Below are positions 1 to 12,431 of a stretch of DNA of 64,000 bases, one piece after another. Origin of the DNA: Ascaphus truei (lineage: Eukaryota > Chordata > Amphibia > Anura > Ascaphidae); contig CM071568.1 of NCBI GenBank assembly GCA_036426205.1, positions 231,853,727 through 231,917,726 of the forward strand, read 5' to 3'. Numbering within the stretch: position 1 is the stretch's first letter; the number at the start of each line of letters is the position of its first letter. Under the pieces are notes generated by a model. The model worked only from the letters and a program-made list of their open reading frames with translations. It made no database searches and was not told the DNA's origin. The translations under genes were made by a program, and so were the position numbers.

Positions 1-465
1 CTTTCATTCAAAGGACAATTTATTTCGTTTCCTGATCCCAGTGAGTGTGGTTTTAAGTGTATTCTGCAGATGTCGTGTGTTTGTCTATTAAGGAAATAAA
101 TCACAATTTATTTTGCAACTTGTTCTGTTCAATCAAGTACCCAGAAATATAAATGTGTTGATAAAAGTTGATGTCATCGTGACAAACATCTTTGCCAAAA
201 TTCATTTTCACTTTCTGTTATACCAGAGAGGGCAAATTTTACACACAGCACTTGCTAGCTGCAAATTCACTCGCTTCAGCAAAAGGCATTAGCTTTACAC
301 AGCAATCCTTTCATACCCGATGGGGCAAACTTTACACTCAGCGCTTGCTAGCTGTAACTTCCATGCTTCAGCAAAAACCATTTTTTTTTCTGCTTGAGCT
401 CAGTGTCTCAACACATTTTCATCTACTGACCCCCAGAGGCGTAGCATCCCACTTCTGACACCACC

Positions 466-1100
466 TGTGGAAGAACGGCCTCGCGGCGGGGTCAGTAAGA
501 CGCTAGACACGATGGGAAACGTTAAACTATAGTGGTTTATTAGCCACAACAAAAATAAGTACGGGTGCACTGTCCCTTTAAGAAACTACTTTCTAGAAAA
601 TAAAGCCTGTTCTCGTTAGGGAAACTAACTCACTTCTTGAACCCTTACTAACAGGGCAGCCAGCTAATCTGGTTATGCCCAAAACATGTGCTCCATAAAG
701 TATAACCAATAAGTATCATAACAAAGTCTTATCTGTAATGCAGCTCCAACAAGAACACGGTTCCGGGGAGCAGGCTGTGTCCAGCTCGCAGCAATCTTTA
801 TCTTTATCCTGGGTTGGGGTCCCAGCTGGTCCCAGCAGCAAAGCTCCTCGCAGGACTGGGGGACCAGAACAACACGGGTTCCCAGCCGAGAGAATTCTCT
901 CCACCCTCACGTGGAAAAACAAGCTCCCCTTGTGTGAGCAACTTCCTGCTTTTTAAAGCACTTGTTTCCCTGATGAGTTCAGCCCCTGTTTAATCAGTCT
1001 TCAGCTGTGCTTTCTCTGTCTGAGGAGATTAATACTCTGAACTGGCTGCAGCATCTCTCCATTCACTGTTCCAGCCTACTGAGTCAGTGACTCTGTCACA
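466..1100 (-). mobile_element. LTR of an LTR retrotransposon, minus orientation
   Basis: Read on the minus strand the block starts TGTGACAG and ends CTTCCACA, the TG...CA ends of an LTR. It is followed at once by GGTGGTGTCAGAAGTGGGAT, which resembles the primer-binding sites of some Ty3/gypsy elements (from memory). Length is about 635 bp. Positions 1-465 would then be the start of the internal region, but I see no long coding frame there. No 5-bp duplication can be tested because the other LTR lies outside the window. The call rests on the ends and the PBS-like string. Confidence 0.5.
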
Positions 1101-1199
1101 CTATATACAAATATACTCGGGGACAATACAAGGAGCTTTCAGAAGCAGTATTCATCGCAAGGGCATTACAAACAACACGGAGTCCTCCCTTAAGGTTTG

Positions 1200-1425
1200 A
1201 GTTAAAATATGCAATTCATTACCTATGGAGACTGTGATGGCAGATACAATAGATATCTTCAAAAAAAAGTTGGACATCTTTTTAGAAAGGAAATGTATAC
1301 AGGGCTATACCAAATAAGTAAACATGAGAAGGATGTTGATCCAGGGAGTAATCTTATTGCCAATATTTGGAGTCGGGAAGGAATTTATTTTCCCCCTTAT
1401 TGTTTTCTGTAAAAAGCACAGGGTT
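1200..1425 (+). repeat. Unclassified fragment with a short LINE-tail-like reading frame
   Basis: A reading frame around 1235-1290 gives residues of the type ADTIDIFKKKLDIFLE, similar to the short helix that follows the RT in CR1/L2-like LINEs. The frame is not kept for long, and I cannot assign a family. Positions 1425-1655 show nothing else recognisable. Confidence 0.25.
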
Positions 1426-1659
1426 TATGAACTTTGTGAATAGGATGGTGCATTAATTGCAATGTGTGTAGTTGATACTGTATGGATATTTCATTTTGCG
1501 TGGGATGGCACCTTTCATCTCATTTGCTTATATTTTGTACTGTTATCTCTTACCAAAATTAATCAGGATGTCCTGTTTAAGACAATGATTGGTTTTAGTA
1601 TTTGAGCTGATAATATGTCGTTAGGTATAATCCATGTTTTGTCCAAAAAGTTGTTGGTG

Positions 1660-2135
1660 TTCAGAGTAAAAAGATGATACTATTGTATCATGTTCTAAAT
1701 GCTTTTATTGGTTCATATAACCCCCTAAACAAAACAAGAGGACTTAATGCTGTAGTGGGGTTTTTAATCCACTACCATAATTTTTTTTGTAATGTGTCTC
1801 ACTGCCTCTCTGAATTTTACAATTAACCTCCTCTCCCCTCCCCTGCATCCCCATCCCTATTGCACAGTGCTGATGGATATATAGTCCTGTGACTCTCTGT
1901 CCTTTTCATCCATTTATTGCCCTGTTTATTTCTTCTCTATCATCTGCCTTAGATGGCTATCTTGTTTTTCTTTTTTTTTTTACATCTGTGTTAAGCTCCT
2001 GGAATCTTTGTAAATCATTATTGCTGACCTGAGGAAGAGAGAGATCTCTCGAAAGCTTGTCTTATAAATATCAATTGTTAGTCCAAATAAAAAGAGGTAT
2101 CACCTGATACTGAAGAACTCATTTACTCTACAATA
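1660..2135 (+). repeat. Hammerhead-like repeat module with weak inverted arms
   Basis: The stretch ends with a hammerhead-like motif (2029-2061), a TATAAATA string (2063-2070) and an AATAAA (2085-2090). The sequence after it (about 2080-2130, reverse complement) resembles 1665-1720, with shared AGAGTAAA, GATAC and TTTTATT blocks. This gives an arm-motif-arm layout like the modules at 20.2, 24.3 and 62.0 kb. The arms are diverged, so the outer limits are approximate. Confidence 0.4.
2029..2061 (+). ncRNA. Hammerhead-ribozyme-like motif 1
   Basis: The order is CTGAGGA (2029-2035), one A, a perfect 5-bp hairpin GAGAG-AGAT-CTCTC (2037-2050), GAAA (2051-2054) and a GTC at 2059-2061. This matches the hammerhead core CUGANGA...GAAA...NUH. 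The single A before stem II is an extra base relative to the textbook core. It is antisense to the dynein gene. Cleavage activity is not shown by sequence. Confidence 0.5.
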
Positions 2136-2155
2136 TTAGTTCACATGAAACTTAC

Positions 2156-2304
2156 CCAGTGATTCCACATCTTTCAAAGGGTCAACTCCTGGGGATAGGA
2201 TGAAAAACAATGGTGTGGCTTGGCTGGTTTCTTCGTATGATTTTGCCAAATCCGGTCGAGCATCCTCTACATATTTTGACCCAAGCTTTTCCTCCACAAA
2301 ATTT
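2156..2304 (-). CDS. Dynein heavy chain exon K: start of AAA6
   Basis: 149 nt. It starts with the last base of a split Arg codon, then [14 protein letters not shown], and ends ...[14 protein letters not shown] plus one base. The acceptor reads ...TCAACAG and the donor [21 protein letters not shown] is the entry to the AAA6 (D6) region in dynein heavy chains. It is the last exon visible in the window; the next one, expected to continue with the KLGFT-like strand, is outside or was not found. Confidence 0.93.
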
Positions 2305-2796
2305 CTGTTGAGATTTAATAGTTTACAACATGTATTTGAATAACATGAAACTATTTAAGGCCTTCTACAGGCAGTCCTTGAGTAAACCACATGTTGCCTA
2401 TGAAAAAAATGGTTCTGGTTAATTGTGACGTTGCCTCTGGTGAGCTAAGGGAGATTCTGAAATAGTTATTGGTCATTCAGTGTTTATGATCCTTAGCCCA
2501 ACACCTAACCAGTTTGCTAGGCCTTAGCCTTACAAAGATTAAAGAGGCAGCGCAAAAGTATTCCTTCCATGTGAACTCGTTTTACGTGCCCGTTTCTACA
2601 CAATATAGAAAAGAAGTAAAGGAGAAAGCAGAAATAGTGAATATTGTGGTAAAAAGAATATATAAATGCAATACAATGAGAGAAAGGGACCAGGGTCGAA
2701 TAACAGAAAGAACATAAGGTATGAAAAAAGATAGGGATATAAAATGAGAAGGTAAAGGAGATATCGGAAATAATATGGTAAATGGAAAAACGTTAC

Positions 2797-2990
2797 CTGA
2801 TTGCATAGGTCATTCTGTCTGGACGTAGTGCTCTTAATACAATAAGTTTTTGTAAAGAAGTCTTGTTTTTCCACTCCTGTGGAAATCTCTCGTTCTCTGG
2901 GCTTTCTGATTCAACCAACTTTTTCCAGCGCTTCGCCGATCCTTCAACATCTCTGTCTAAACCTCTGAATTCATCCAATGTAGCAATCAT
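2797..2990 (-). CDS. Dynein heavy chain exon J: AAA5-AAA6 linking region
   Basis: 194 nt, entering in phase 0 and leaving in phase 2. It encodes [20 protein letters not shown], then ...[29 protein letters not shown] with the next Arg split. [11 protein letters not shown] is near-invariant in axonemal heavy chains. The acceptor is TTGTAG and the donor GTAACG. The initial Met is internal, not a start codon. Confidence 0.95.
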
Positions 2991-4560
2991 CTACAATGCG
3001 CCATATTATGGGAACAGAACATAGAATCTGAGGGATTATTTCACTGTTATAGCACTATCACAGGAAGAGGGACAGTATGAATCTACGGAGATGGAGTAAC
3101 TGATCTTATCTGACATGCATTTGGGCATTTTAGATAACAATAGCATTCCTCTTGTGGATTTATTTAACCGAGGGAAGTTACAATAGAAAACAAAACATCA
3201 ATCCTTTTTCATTTGTTTTCTGGTACAGTATTTACTGAACCTCCAATGTGTGCTTACACATGGCAGTTATATCAGTTACATTGTCATTGAGGATTGTCTG
3301 AACCATGGGTATATGTTTTATGGAGTGCAGGGATCCAATAGAAAACTTTCCATAATAAAAAGTGAACCATTATTTATTTGACCAGATATTTCCACCTGGG
3401 ACCAAAGTGAACTAATGGCATTCTTTGTAGGTGTATTGTCACCTTTTTGAAAAAAAAAAAAAAAAAATAGACAAGTACAGTATAAGTATTTTACAATCGT
3501 TTTGTAAACATTTATCAAATACTTGCTTTGGACTGTCAGTGCAATTTGTATCTAATCTCTTAAGTGCTAAGAATGTTTATGGATTATAAAATATACAGGA
3601 AGATCTTTGTTTGCAAAGTAACTATGAAGCCATAATTAAACAGACAGCTGAACTGTAGAACACCAAAATAACAATTCTTCACAGAACAGAAACACGTGAA
3701 AGTGGTAATGTAAAGATGGGTTAATCCTGCTAAAGTAGCCACTTGTATTGATAAGTATAAACAAACAAACCTACTTTTTAAACATAATATTTGGTGGAGT
3801 CTCTTTAGGGATGGGCATGGATGATAGTTAAATACACTTGTTCTCCCAGATGTCACCCTATGTGGTTACTTAGGAAGTGTTTCTTCTGGTATTTTAGTTG
3901 ACACATTGCTTAGCAAAAGGACCAGTATTTTCTTGCAAAGAAATCTATTTCAGACCTTTTCACCAGCCGTGGGTTTGATACATGCTCAGAAAAGTAATTT
4001 ATTTAATAACGATCTTCTTATAGTTGCACTGGTAATTACAATACTTCTGAGTTATAAAAGTATGAACTGTTTTAAATAGTTTTCATTTGAGGGGACATGA
4101 TTAGAAAGCATCATGATGGTCTATCCCATCTGAGCATTGAGCTATGCCAGCTGTCACCCTATTTAAGAAATACTAGTGCCCACCAAGCACTTCAAATGAA
4201 TGCCTAGCATGGCACAATGGCATAAAGGGGTTATGTTAAATATGCTGAAAACTGCTAAATTGTTTTACACTTAAAAGTTTTCCAGTATCACACCAATGTG
4301 TCCATAAAGTTTACATTTCAAAAACCCCTATGGACTTATTCATTGATCTGTGATATTCCATGTTGGGGCACATTGCATAGAAACCACCCTTCTTTAATGG
4401 AAATGTTCTTGTGATAGTGCCCCAATCAAGACTATCACAGTTTAATGTATAACCCCATCAGACTTTCATAAATAAACCACATTTATAACATGGAGCAATG
4501 CAGGTGCCATGTAGATAAAAATATGTATTTATTACTACAACAGAAAACTATATTTATGTA
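2991..4560. other. Intron, no recognised element
   Basis: The sequence is AT-rich intron. The only simple feature is a poly-A tract at 3450-3467. Short open frames on either strand have no recognisable domain. Confidence 0.6.
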
Positions 4561-4918
4561 CAGGTGCGCCGACGAGTATTTTAAAATGTGCCTTAAACTT
4601 GCCTTGGAAAATCTGGGGCTATCACCAACAAGATCCAGGTACATGCTGGGTACATGCTGGGTACATGCTGCAAACATTTCAGTGACATTTCTGCAGAGAC
4701 TTATGGCTCATCGGATTAACACAGCAGGGGTCCCTGGCAGTCCCATTCAGTTTGAATGGGACAGCCAGGGAGCCCCACTGTTAATCCGATGGGCCATTAG
4801 TCTGTCCGCAGAAATGTCAGGGAAATGTTGCAGCATTTACCCAGCATGTACCCAGGATGTACCTGGGTCTTGTTGGTGATTGCCCCAGATTTGTTTTAGA
4901 ATACTCGTCAGCACTACA
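4561..4918. repeat. Long palindromic MITE
   Basis: Two inverted arms of about 175 bp meet at a hairpin centre (4739-4763, CCCATTC-AGTTT-GAATGGG). The outer ends carry GACGAGTATT on the left and AATACTCGTC on the right. The left arm has three copies of a 12-mer GGTACATGCTGG, mirrored by diverged copies in the right arm. TA flanks the left end (4559-4560) and follows the right end. There is no coding capacity, so it is a foldback DNA element or MITE of unknown superfamily. Confidence 0.8.
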
Positions 4919-5239
4919 GTAGGAGAAATTCAGGTTCATTGCATTTCAAGCTAGAAGGGAAGGGACATTGCATTATTCAATAACAGTCTAAAGGAGAATT
5001 CCACTATAGTCTATTACAGTGTTCAATTATAATCTATAGGACAGATCAATCTATTTATTTTATTTATAAAATGTTTTACCATGAAGTAATACATTGAGAG
5101 TTACCTCTCGTTTTCAAGTATGTCCTGGGTATAGAGTTAAGATGATAAATAATACATGGTTACAAATACATAGTTACATAAGTGAACAGGGTATACATTA
5201 TATACAAGACATTGCATGCACAGTTAGAGATAATATGTA

Positions 5240-7560
5240 TTATAGTCGTATGTAACAGTTACAGACCAGATTAAAATGTGAGACAGCTTTTGTTTTGAAC
5301 GAACTTAGACTGGTGGTGGCTGTGAGAGTCTCTGGTAGATTGTTCCAGTTTTGGGGTGCACGGTAAGGGAAGGAGGAGCGGCCAGATACTTTGCTGAACC
5401 TTGAGACCATGAACAGTCTTTTGGAGTCAGATCTCAGATAAGTGCTGCATGTGGTAGGGGTGAGGAGCTTGATCAGGTAGATGGGTAGCTTGCCCAGAAA
5501 GTATTTGAAGGCAAGACAGGAGAGATGAACTTTGTGCCTAGACTCAAGTGATGCCCAATCTATTTTTTTGAGCATTTCGCAGTGATGTGTGTTGTTGCAT
5601 TGAAGAACAAAACGGCATATTGAATTGTACAGGGTATCAAGTTTGCTAATGTAGGTTTGGGGTGCCGAGCCATATACTATGTCCCCATAATCGATAATTG
5701 GCATTAGCATCTGCTGTGCGATACGCTTTCTGACCAGCAGTCTTAGAGAGGATTTGTTCCTATAAACTACACCTAGTTTGGCATAGGTTTTGGATTTCAG
5801 GGTATCAATGTGCATCCCAAATGTTAAATGGGAGTCAAACCATATGCCCAAGTATTTACAACTAATAACAGAAGTTAGGGTGGTATTAGCATTGGTTCTG
5901 ATCTGGAACTCAGTCATTGGAAGCTTTAAAATTTAGCCTTGGTTCCAAATACCATTGTTACAGTCTTGTCAGTGTTTAAAAACAGTTTTTTTGGGAAAAC
6001 CAATCTTCAAGTCTCAAAAAGTCAGATTTAAGTATGTGTTCAAGGGTGGAGAGGCAAGGGCTGTGTGCATATAAGATTGTGTCATCTGCATACATGTGTT
6101 TTGAAGCTCCCTTACAAGCTGTAGGAAGATCATTGATGAACACTGACAAAAGTAGGGGCCCCAGAACAGAGCCCTGTGGGAAACCACAGATGATAACACC
6201 ACAGATGATATCCAAGGGGTTGTGTTAGAGCCAGAGATAGACACATGTTGAGATCTACCTGATAGGTAGGAATGAAATCAGTTTAAAGCATGCTTCCCTA
6301 TTCCAGAGCACTGGAGTTTGTTAAGCAAGATAACATGATCAACTGTATCAAAAGCCTTTGCAAAATCTAGGAATATTGCACCAGTGAGTGCACCAGTTCC
6401 ATTCCACACTGAATTTCATTGCAAACTTTTAGCAGGGTAGTTACCGTGGAGTGTTTAGGGCGAAAGCCAGATTGGAATTGGCTAGGGAAATTTGTCTTGG
6501 TATAGTAATCGCTTCATTGGGAGTGAACACATTTTCCCATGACTTTGGATAGTATTGGGAGAAGAGAGATTGGCCTGTAGTTTGAGACAGTATTTTTGTC
6601 CCCACTTTTGAAGATTGGGACAACTTTGGCAGTTTTCCAGGTCTTGGGGATATGGCCTGCAGACAAAATAGAGTTGACTATGGAAGCAATTGGTTTGGCA
6701 ATGGCTGGGGGCACCAAGTCTTAGGAACTTAGATTGCAGTAAGTCAGGTCCACATGGGCTGCTTAGTTTTAATTTGAGGAGCACTTGTGTAGTCTCCTCT
6801 TTGGATACTGGGACAAATTGAAAATTGTGAGCAGTGTTGGCAGAGGGTGGGGCTATAGGGGTACTCTCAGAATGAGATTCATGTTTGTGGTTTGGGTTGC
6901 GTTTCGCTAATAAGTTAGTAGCACACCCCACAAAGTAATTATTGAATGCATTTGCAATGTCAGTGAAATTTGTCAGAGTCATATCCTCCTAGTGATATTA
7001 CTTGGTTATTGATGGCTAGAAGGCTGGAAAAGATTATGGATAACCTTCCAGAAGTTAGCTGGGTTTGATGTATTCTGGTGACAATTGTCAGAGTAATATT
7101 GTGCTTTTGCATGCCTTGTTTGCCTTGTGCACATATTCCGCAGGCATCTGTAGTGATTAAGATCCTTGTTAGTGCCAGTTACTTTGTAGCTTTCCCACGA
7201 GGCATCCCTGAAATGGTAGAGATCTATAAGGTCAGTTGTAACCCACGGAAGTTGGGCCCCCGTACCTTTATTCTGCGTAGTGGAGCATGGGTATCACAGA
7301 GTTTTAAGAACTCGGATTGGAAAAAGTAGAGCGCATAATCAGGGTTGGGAATTAAGTCGATTCGGTACCAAGGGCAGTTGGTAAGGTCATCCATAAACTG
7401 TTGTGGGTTAAAGTTTCTAAACGTTCTAGTGTGGAGAGCTTTAGGGCTTGATTGGGGTGGTTTAATTTTCCTTAGACAGTACACTATTGTATGATCATTG
7501 AAAATGTCAGGAAGGATGCCAGAGGATTAGATTCTGCTGGGATTTAAGGAGATAATTCAG
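5240..7560 (-). pseudogene. LINE EN-RT polyprotein pseudogene
   Basis: Fragments in three frames follow one another: EN tail and linker (7484-7224), RT fingers with NYFVGCATNLLAKRNPN and SCGPDLLQSKFLRLG (6982-6720), the NYRPISLLPILSKVM block (about 6575-6525), the RT core with GSVLGPLLLSVFINDLP and MYADDTILYAHS (about 6200-6050), then the thumb and C-terminal region (5917-5240). MYADD is the RT catalytic motif. Frame changes and stops between pieces mean no functional protein. Confidence 0.85.
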
Positions 7561-7604
7561 TTAAGTTCAATATCACCTGCTAAAGAGAGTAATAGTATGA
7601 GTAG
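7560..7604 (-). other. Relic 2A-like translational-recoding peptide
   Basis: The minus-strand frame reads LLILLLSLAGDIELN and then a stop. The hydrophobic run plus G-D-I-E-x-N matches the first part of 2A-like sequences (D-V/I-E-x-N-P-G-P) known at the N terminus of several APE-type LINE proteins. The PGP needed for ribosome skipping is lost, because TGA follows the Asn codon, so this copy cannot work. Confidence 0.55.
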
Positions 7605-7990
7605 AAATTTGAGTAGTTGTTTGCAAGTTGTAAATTTGGGATGTTTGCCATTAGAGTGAGCAGTGGTTGGTGTGCTAGTTTTTACGGTTCTCCACCAACA
7701 TTCAGTAGATAGTGCAAGGCTTCTGAGTAATCCAGGGTGTATGGTGATGTTGGGTGTGGGCCAGGGGGGAGGAGTTTGTAGCGAATAGAGAAATTAACAT
7801 TTCCATGAGGCCACAAGAAAGAACAAAGTTGAGATACATAGCAGGTTCATTATCACAGAGGTAGGTAATGTTGCATGAAGCTGTTGTGAGCCAAGTGAGT
7901 GTGTGTAGACTAAACAGCAGTCGTGTGCCATTTCCTTGTCAAAATGTTTTGCTACATTGTAATGCTAGGGCCTATTCAGGGTTTGCAGAG

Positions 7991-8746
7991 AGAATTGGTT
8001 GAGGGGAATGCTTTTCACAGTAGTGTGAGCTGTCTAACCCTATTTTTTTTTTAACCAGATAAAAACTGCAATATTCAAATCCTGCTATCATGTGTAAACC
8101 AAAAAAATACATCAACATTTAAAGCATTATACAATGTGAACACTGCATTGGAGTGTGAGATCAGCAACTTTCCATTCTGTACAATTGAAAACAAAATAAA
8201 AATGAATACAAAAACACATTTTCTTTCTTTGCAAAAGTTTGACAATGAGGGCTTATGGATCTCCAAACTATGTGCAATATTTCGTCATTAAATAAAAAAT
8301 TAGATCATAAATTCTCTTATTCAGAAAATAGAATATTCTCTTTAATTTTAAGGCACGTAGATATCAGAGGATTCAAAAGGAGGGCTTTGATGAGATGTGC
8401 AAACCTGCTCAAGTTTGCTTTGCAAAAGTAAAAGTACAACACAATCTTGTTTTGCAGATTTAAAAAGGGGTATATTCTCAATAAATTTATGAAAATAAAT
8501 TTAACAGTTGATAAAAACATTTTTGTCAAAAATACTCACTAAACTTGGAGAATGTTGAAAATTCACCAAATTGACAAGCTTGTGGTAAGAGTTGGCTTAT
8601 CTGTAGCTGTAATGTGACTTGCCATTGGATGGTTCAGTATATCATGTTCCTTTGACAAAGATTTCACAATGTGTATTTTTGAGAAACTATACATTGTCCA
8701 TGCAGCAAACTAATATTTTGTAAAGTGTCGTACTTTCTTGACTTAC
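7991..8746. other. Intron, nothing recognised
   Basis: AT-rich sequence with a short poly-T at 8041-8052. No repeat family or coding frame was recognised. Confidence 0.55.
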
Positions 8747-8869
8747 CTTAATAGCACTCCAAGACTGGCCAGTCAAAAAGTCAACAGGACTTTTGTATGT
8801 ATATTCAATAGGGAATCGTAGTAGAACATCTAATTCCAAATCATCAATTTCCTTACGTTTTAGCAGAAT
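8747..8869 (-). CDS. Dynein heavy chain exon I
   Basis: 123 nt, 41 codons, phase 0 at both ends. It encodes [19 protein letters not shown] and then ...[15 protein letters not shown]. The acceptor is GCCAAG and the donor GTAAGT. The segment belongs to the helical region between AAA5 and AAA6. FLT(S/G)QSWSAIK is typical of the DNAH9/DNAH11 branch as I remember it. Confidence 0.94.
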
Positions 8870-9517
8870 CTTGGCGGGGAAATAAATAAAAGATGGTCAG
8901 AGAAAAATTTGAGAACAGTAGACTTTCAATTTCTGATTTCCCCGGAAAGACGAAGAGGATAATATTTAATATATGAGAAGTACACTGACTTTGCAACAAA
9001 CCTGTCATCTACGGTATCTTCAAAATACATGCTAAGTTGCTATTATACATGGAATCATGAGAATGATCCAAGTCCTCAGCAAGAGTGCAGCTACTGTATC
9101 AGACAGTCAAAATCATTCTACCTTCCCATAATGTGTTATAGGCCTGTGCACTCAACTCCAAATCATACACAGTATTAAGTGGCATGAGCAGTCTAAGCTC
9201 AGTTTGCAGCGGAAGTACATGTGTAACAGTCAGCTCCCAAAAGGGTTGTTTTTGAAGAACACTGGAAAACTTGCATCAGTAAAACCACAATGGTGTAACA
9301 ACAAATGGCAGGAGTTGTCTATTCATTTCCATGCAGGTAGTGCGGATTGATCAAATAATTTTCATAATTCCGAGCCACAGTTAAGCTAATGCCATATTTT
9401 GTAAACGTAACAATAATAACAAATTATTATATTTCCTTTCATTATGTAATTATGTTGCACAGGAAGAAGTTTCTAATGTATGTATACTATAACACACAAT
9501 AAAACACTATTCTTTAC

Positions 9518-9688
9518 CTGAAATGCCGTTTGGGAAATAAATGTAAGCTTGTCCTTCTCAAAAAGTCCCTGGCTGGTGTATAGGAACGCAGAGTATGTGA
9601 TACATTCTGTTAGGTTGGCGACTCTCTCGTCGACATCTTCTGACTGCTCTGCTCGTCCTATAGCTTTATGAAAAACTTTATTGAAAGC
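9518..9688 (-). CDS. Dynein heavy chain exon H
   Basis: 171 nt, 57 codons, phase 0 at both ends. It starts [15 protein letters not shown] and ends [15 protein letters not shown]. The acceptor is CACATAG and the donor GTAAAG. The region follows the buttress coiled coil and leads into the AAA5-AAA6 link. It has no disabling change. Confidence 0.94.
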
Positions 9689-10214
9689 CTATGTGACATG
9701 AGAAATGAGTTTGAGTTGACAGAATACATGTAATATACTTCTACACAGTAGATTCCTGTGCCCTATTACAACTAATGGGTGATAAACTGTATGAATGCAC
9801 ACTAAAGATAATGTATTATTAAATGCTTTATAATATGTGCATTCTTATATCTTTCAGCATAAAAATTATCTATGTACTGTAAGTATGAAGCACTAGAAGT
9901 TAATAAATTCCACCACACTGCAGGTAAAGATTACTGGTCTTACATCCTTCCAGCTTAGCACCACATAGGACATTTATATAATATTAGTGTGTATTTTGTA
10001 TTGTATAATGAAGTAAAGGGGAAATAAACTGTTTTACTGTTTTCTAGAGGATTGAATAACACTATGCTCATATACGTAATATTTAATTGCAAATTAAAAA
10101 AATATATATATGCATTATAACATCCGATTACATCTTTGTTGAATATATTGTTGGGTTCTACATAACTCTGTAATACTTGTGCCTTTACTGTTAGATAAGA
10201 AAATATATAATTAC

Positions 10215-10355
10215 CTTTAGTGAGAACTTATACATGGGATTGATTTTACTGAGATCACTCATCACAAAATACAGAAGAGATGCTCTTGCTGCTGCAGGTC
10301 TGTAATGCTCTCTGGCTTCATTAATTTTTACTTCATTCTCTTTGGCTTCAACCAC
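10215..10355 (-). CDS. Dynein heavy chain exon G: buttress helix
   Basis: 141 nt, 47 codons, phase 0 at both ends. It encodes [40 protein letters not shown] and MYKFSLK. [20 protein letters not shown] is a signature of axonemal heavy chains. The acceptor is TGAACAG and the donor GTAATT. Confidence 0.95.
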
Positions 10356-11699
10356 CTGTTCAATGACGATCACATTAACACAACAAAATACTCCATAATA
10401 ATATCATAATCATAATGACTGTTAATATACTGCGTGGTGGGTTTACTTTAACACATATTACTATTTCATTGATGTATTGGTTGCCTTTTCCCTTAGTTAT
10501 TTAAAAATGCCTAACATGACATTTCTAGACAGAGATCCTATCAACAGTGACAATTACATCTGTGTGAGACATTGCTATAGAGCCAGCTGAAATACCCCCA
10601 ATTCAATCAATTATAGGAATATTGTAATCTACCATGAGACTCCCCGACTTCAAATGTCAAATTCATTTATTTTTTAAAGTCAGCCTGGTGGTAGAGATGT
10701 GGTTTGCAAAGTTATTAAAGCCAATAGAAATGCTGGCATATTGTTAGGAAGGCAAGAGGACAATATTAACTTGTTATTATGGATGATGCAATTTGTTAAA
10801 AAAAATATGATAAAATAGGGGTAGATCCTCAGAGGTTCTTTAAATCTGGGCTTCTAACATAATATAATCTAAAGTTTTCCTCAGTTAAACAGGTACCCAC
10901 AAAGTTAATGATATGCAAAAACAATGGTCGTTCAGCAAACTAGCTTTGCTACATTATCTGTATTATGGGGATTTTCGGTGCACAGAGACACATTAACCAA
11001 TACACTGCACATGTGCACTGGGAAAACTATAACGTTTGTTCCAATTAACACACATACGTTGCAGACAGTTCCACCACAAAAAAGAGGAGGATATGATTGT
11101 GTACATTGTTTTTGCTCTTTTCCCTGTTAGTTCATTCATAATTTATTTTTCACACACAGTGAAGAAATGGTGAGTGATTAAAAGTTTTGTTCCCAACTTC
11201 TGTCTCTTGATAATTATTGTTATAATATAGTTAAATATTATTGTAGACATCCTTAATACAGTCAATATTATATACCATATTAGGTCAGACAAACATATCC
11301 TACATTCACTTTAATCACTAAAAATCATAGTACTGTATTGTTTATTACATGAACTTCATGACACATTATCAGATGCATCTTTTCATGTGTTTCAGACATT
11401 TATATGATCCATAATATATATATTTGTATGACGTGATTTTTTTGTAACTAAAGGGTTAAGTGCTAAACTCATCAGTACAATCATTTGAGTGGTCACCTCC
11501 GCCTTCTTTAGTTGTGATGAGTCACTGACCATAGCTCTTCACTGTCCTTTGTCTGCCTTTTCTCTTCCATCAAAGCTTTAGTTCTAGACATGTTTCTTCC
11601 TGCACTGTGCTACTATCTGCTTTACCCTAGGCATAAAATCTTTCATTGACATGAGATACTTAAAAAAATATCCCTTATTAGTGTAAAGGTGTTTCCCCC
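10356..11699. other. Intron, nothing recognised
   Basis: AT-rich sequence, including short ATAT runs near 11414. Only short open frames without domain signals occur on either strand. Confidence 0.5.
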
Positions 11700-11853
11700 A
11701 CCCGGTGGGAGATTTGGCCATTACTACGTATGTGGTGCATAATACCTGCTGGTAACAGGAGGGCTGAGTCATCCACCGGTGGTAGTGGGGACACAGGACT
11801 AGGTGTCTGGGGTTCATACCCTACATATTCTTTAGCAGTGCAGCACCTCCATC

Positions 11854-12431
11854 TGCCGTAGGCTCCAGGGAACTGAAAGTGATCTCCCACGGTAGAACGA
11901 TTAACTCTCCCCCAGTAAGGTCACACACCAGGCAGGAGTTATAACAACAGGAACGGTTTACTGTCCTCACTGTACAGCACAGTAACGAGGCAGAGTTCTT
12001 CCCGATGCAGTCTCTCAGCTACCACTTAAGGATGGTCCCTGGACATTCACTACAGGCCAAGGGCACCCGCAGAAGTCCCAGCTCTTCCCCGCCCCTCTAG
12101 CAGAGGCATGGTACACACTCACTCTCCCCTGGAGGGAAGAGGACCAGAGTAGGCCCAATAGTCAGGCCCTTGGCTGTGTGACCTGCCCCTCTCAAGTGCG
12201 TAGAGGCACTCCCGAATTTGGGGCAGAACTGCCCTTAAGTACAGCCAGGAGGAGGGCACCAGGCCTGTTTCATGATTGGTCATGCTCAGGCCGGATGTCA
12301 CGCCTCCCGCTGTCACTCAAGTGCAGCTCCTCGGAGGGGGAAAACCCCATATAAACTACTGGCAACCTGATTGTACCAGGGCTTAATGCCAGTACAGGGC
12401 AGAATAGTTGCTTTCAGGTGACCTGGCTACA
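11854..12431 (-). mobile_element. LTR of a gypsy-like element, with a short internal remnant below it
   Basis: On the minus strand it starts TGTAGCCAGG and ends CTACGGCA, then continues GATGGAGGTGCTGCAC, a possible primer-binding site. The same string, GATGGAGGCGCTGCACC, follows the LTR at 52261-52769. The next internal block (11740-11850) also matches that copy, including CTCAG-CCCTCCTGTT-CCAGCAGGTA. The LTR has a CCAAT box and a TACTTAAG TATA-like string (minus strand, about 12275 and 12240). About 580 bp. The upstream internal region is lost. Confidence 0.55.

Larger units (their letters stand above)
5048..7990 (-). mobile_element. L2/CR1-type non-LTR retrotransposon, decayed
   Basis: Read on the minus strand it contains, in order, a short N-terminal segment with a 2A-like relic (7604-7560), the C-terminal end of an endonuclease domain (FNDHTIVYCLRKIKPP near 7500), a linker, a reverse transcriptase and a 3' UTR ending at 5051 in a short TTTATTT-type tail. 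The EN core is missing between about 7560 and 7545: the 2A-like peptide joins almost directly to the last EN strand. The 3' UTR (5051-5235) is a block I recall as common in frog genomes. A second copy of the coding part is at 38950-40043 on the plus strand. The 5' limit is approximate. Confidence 0.85.
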
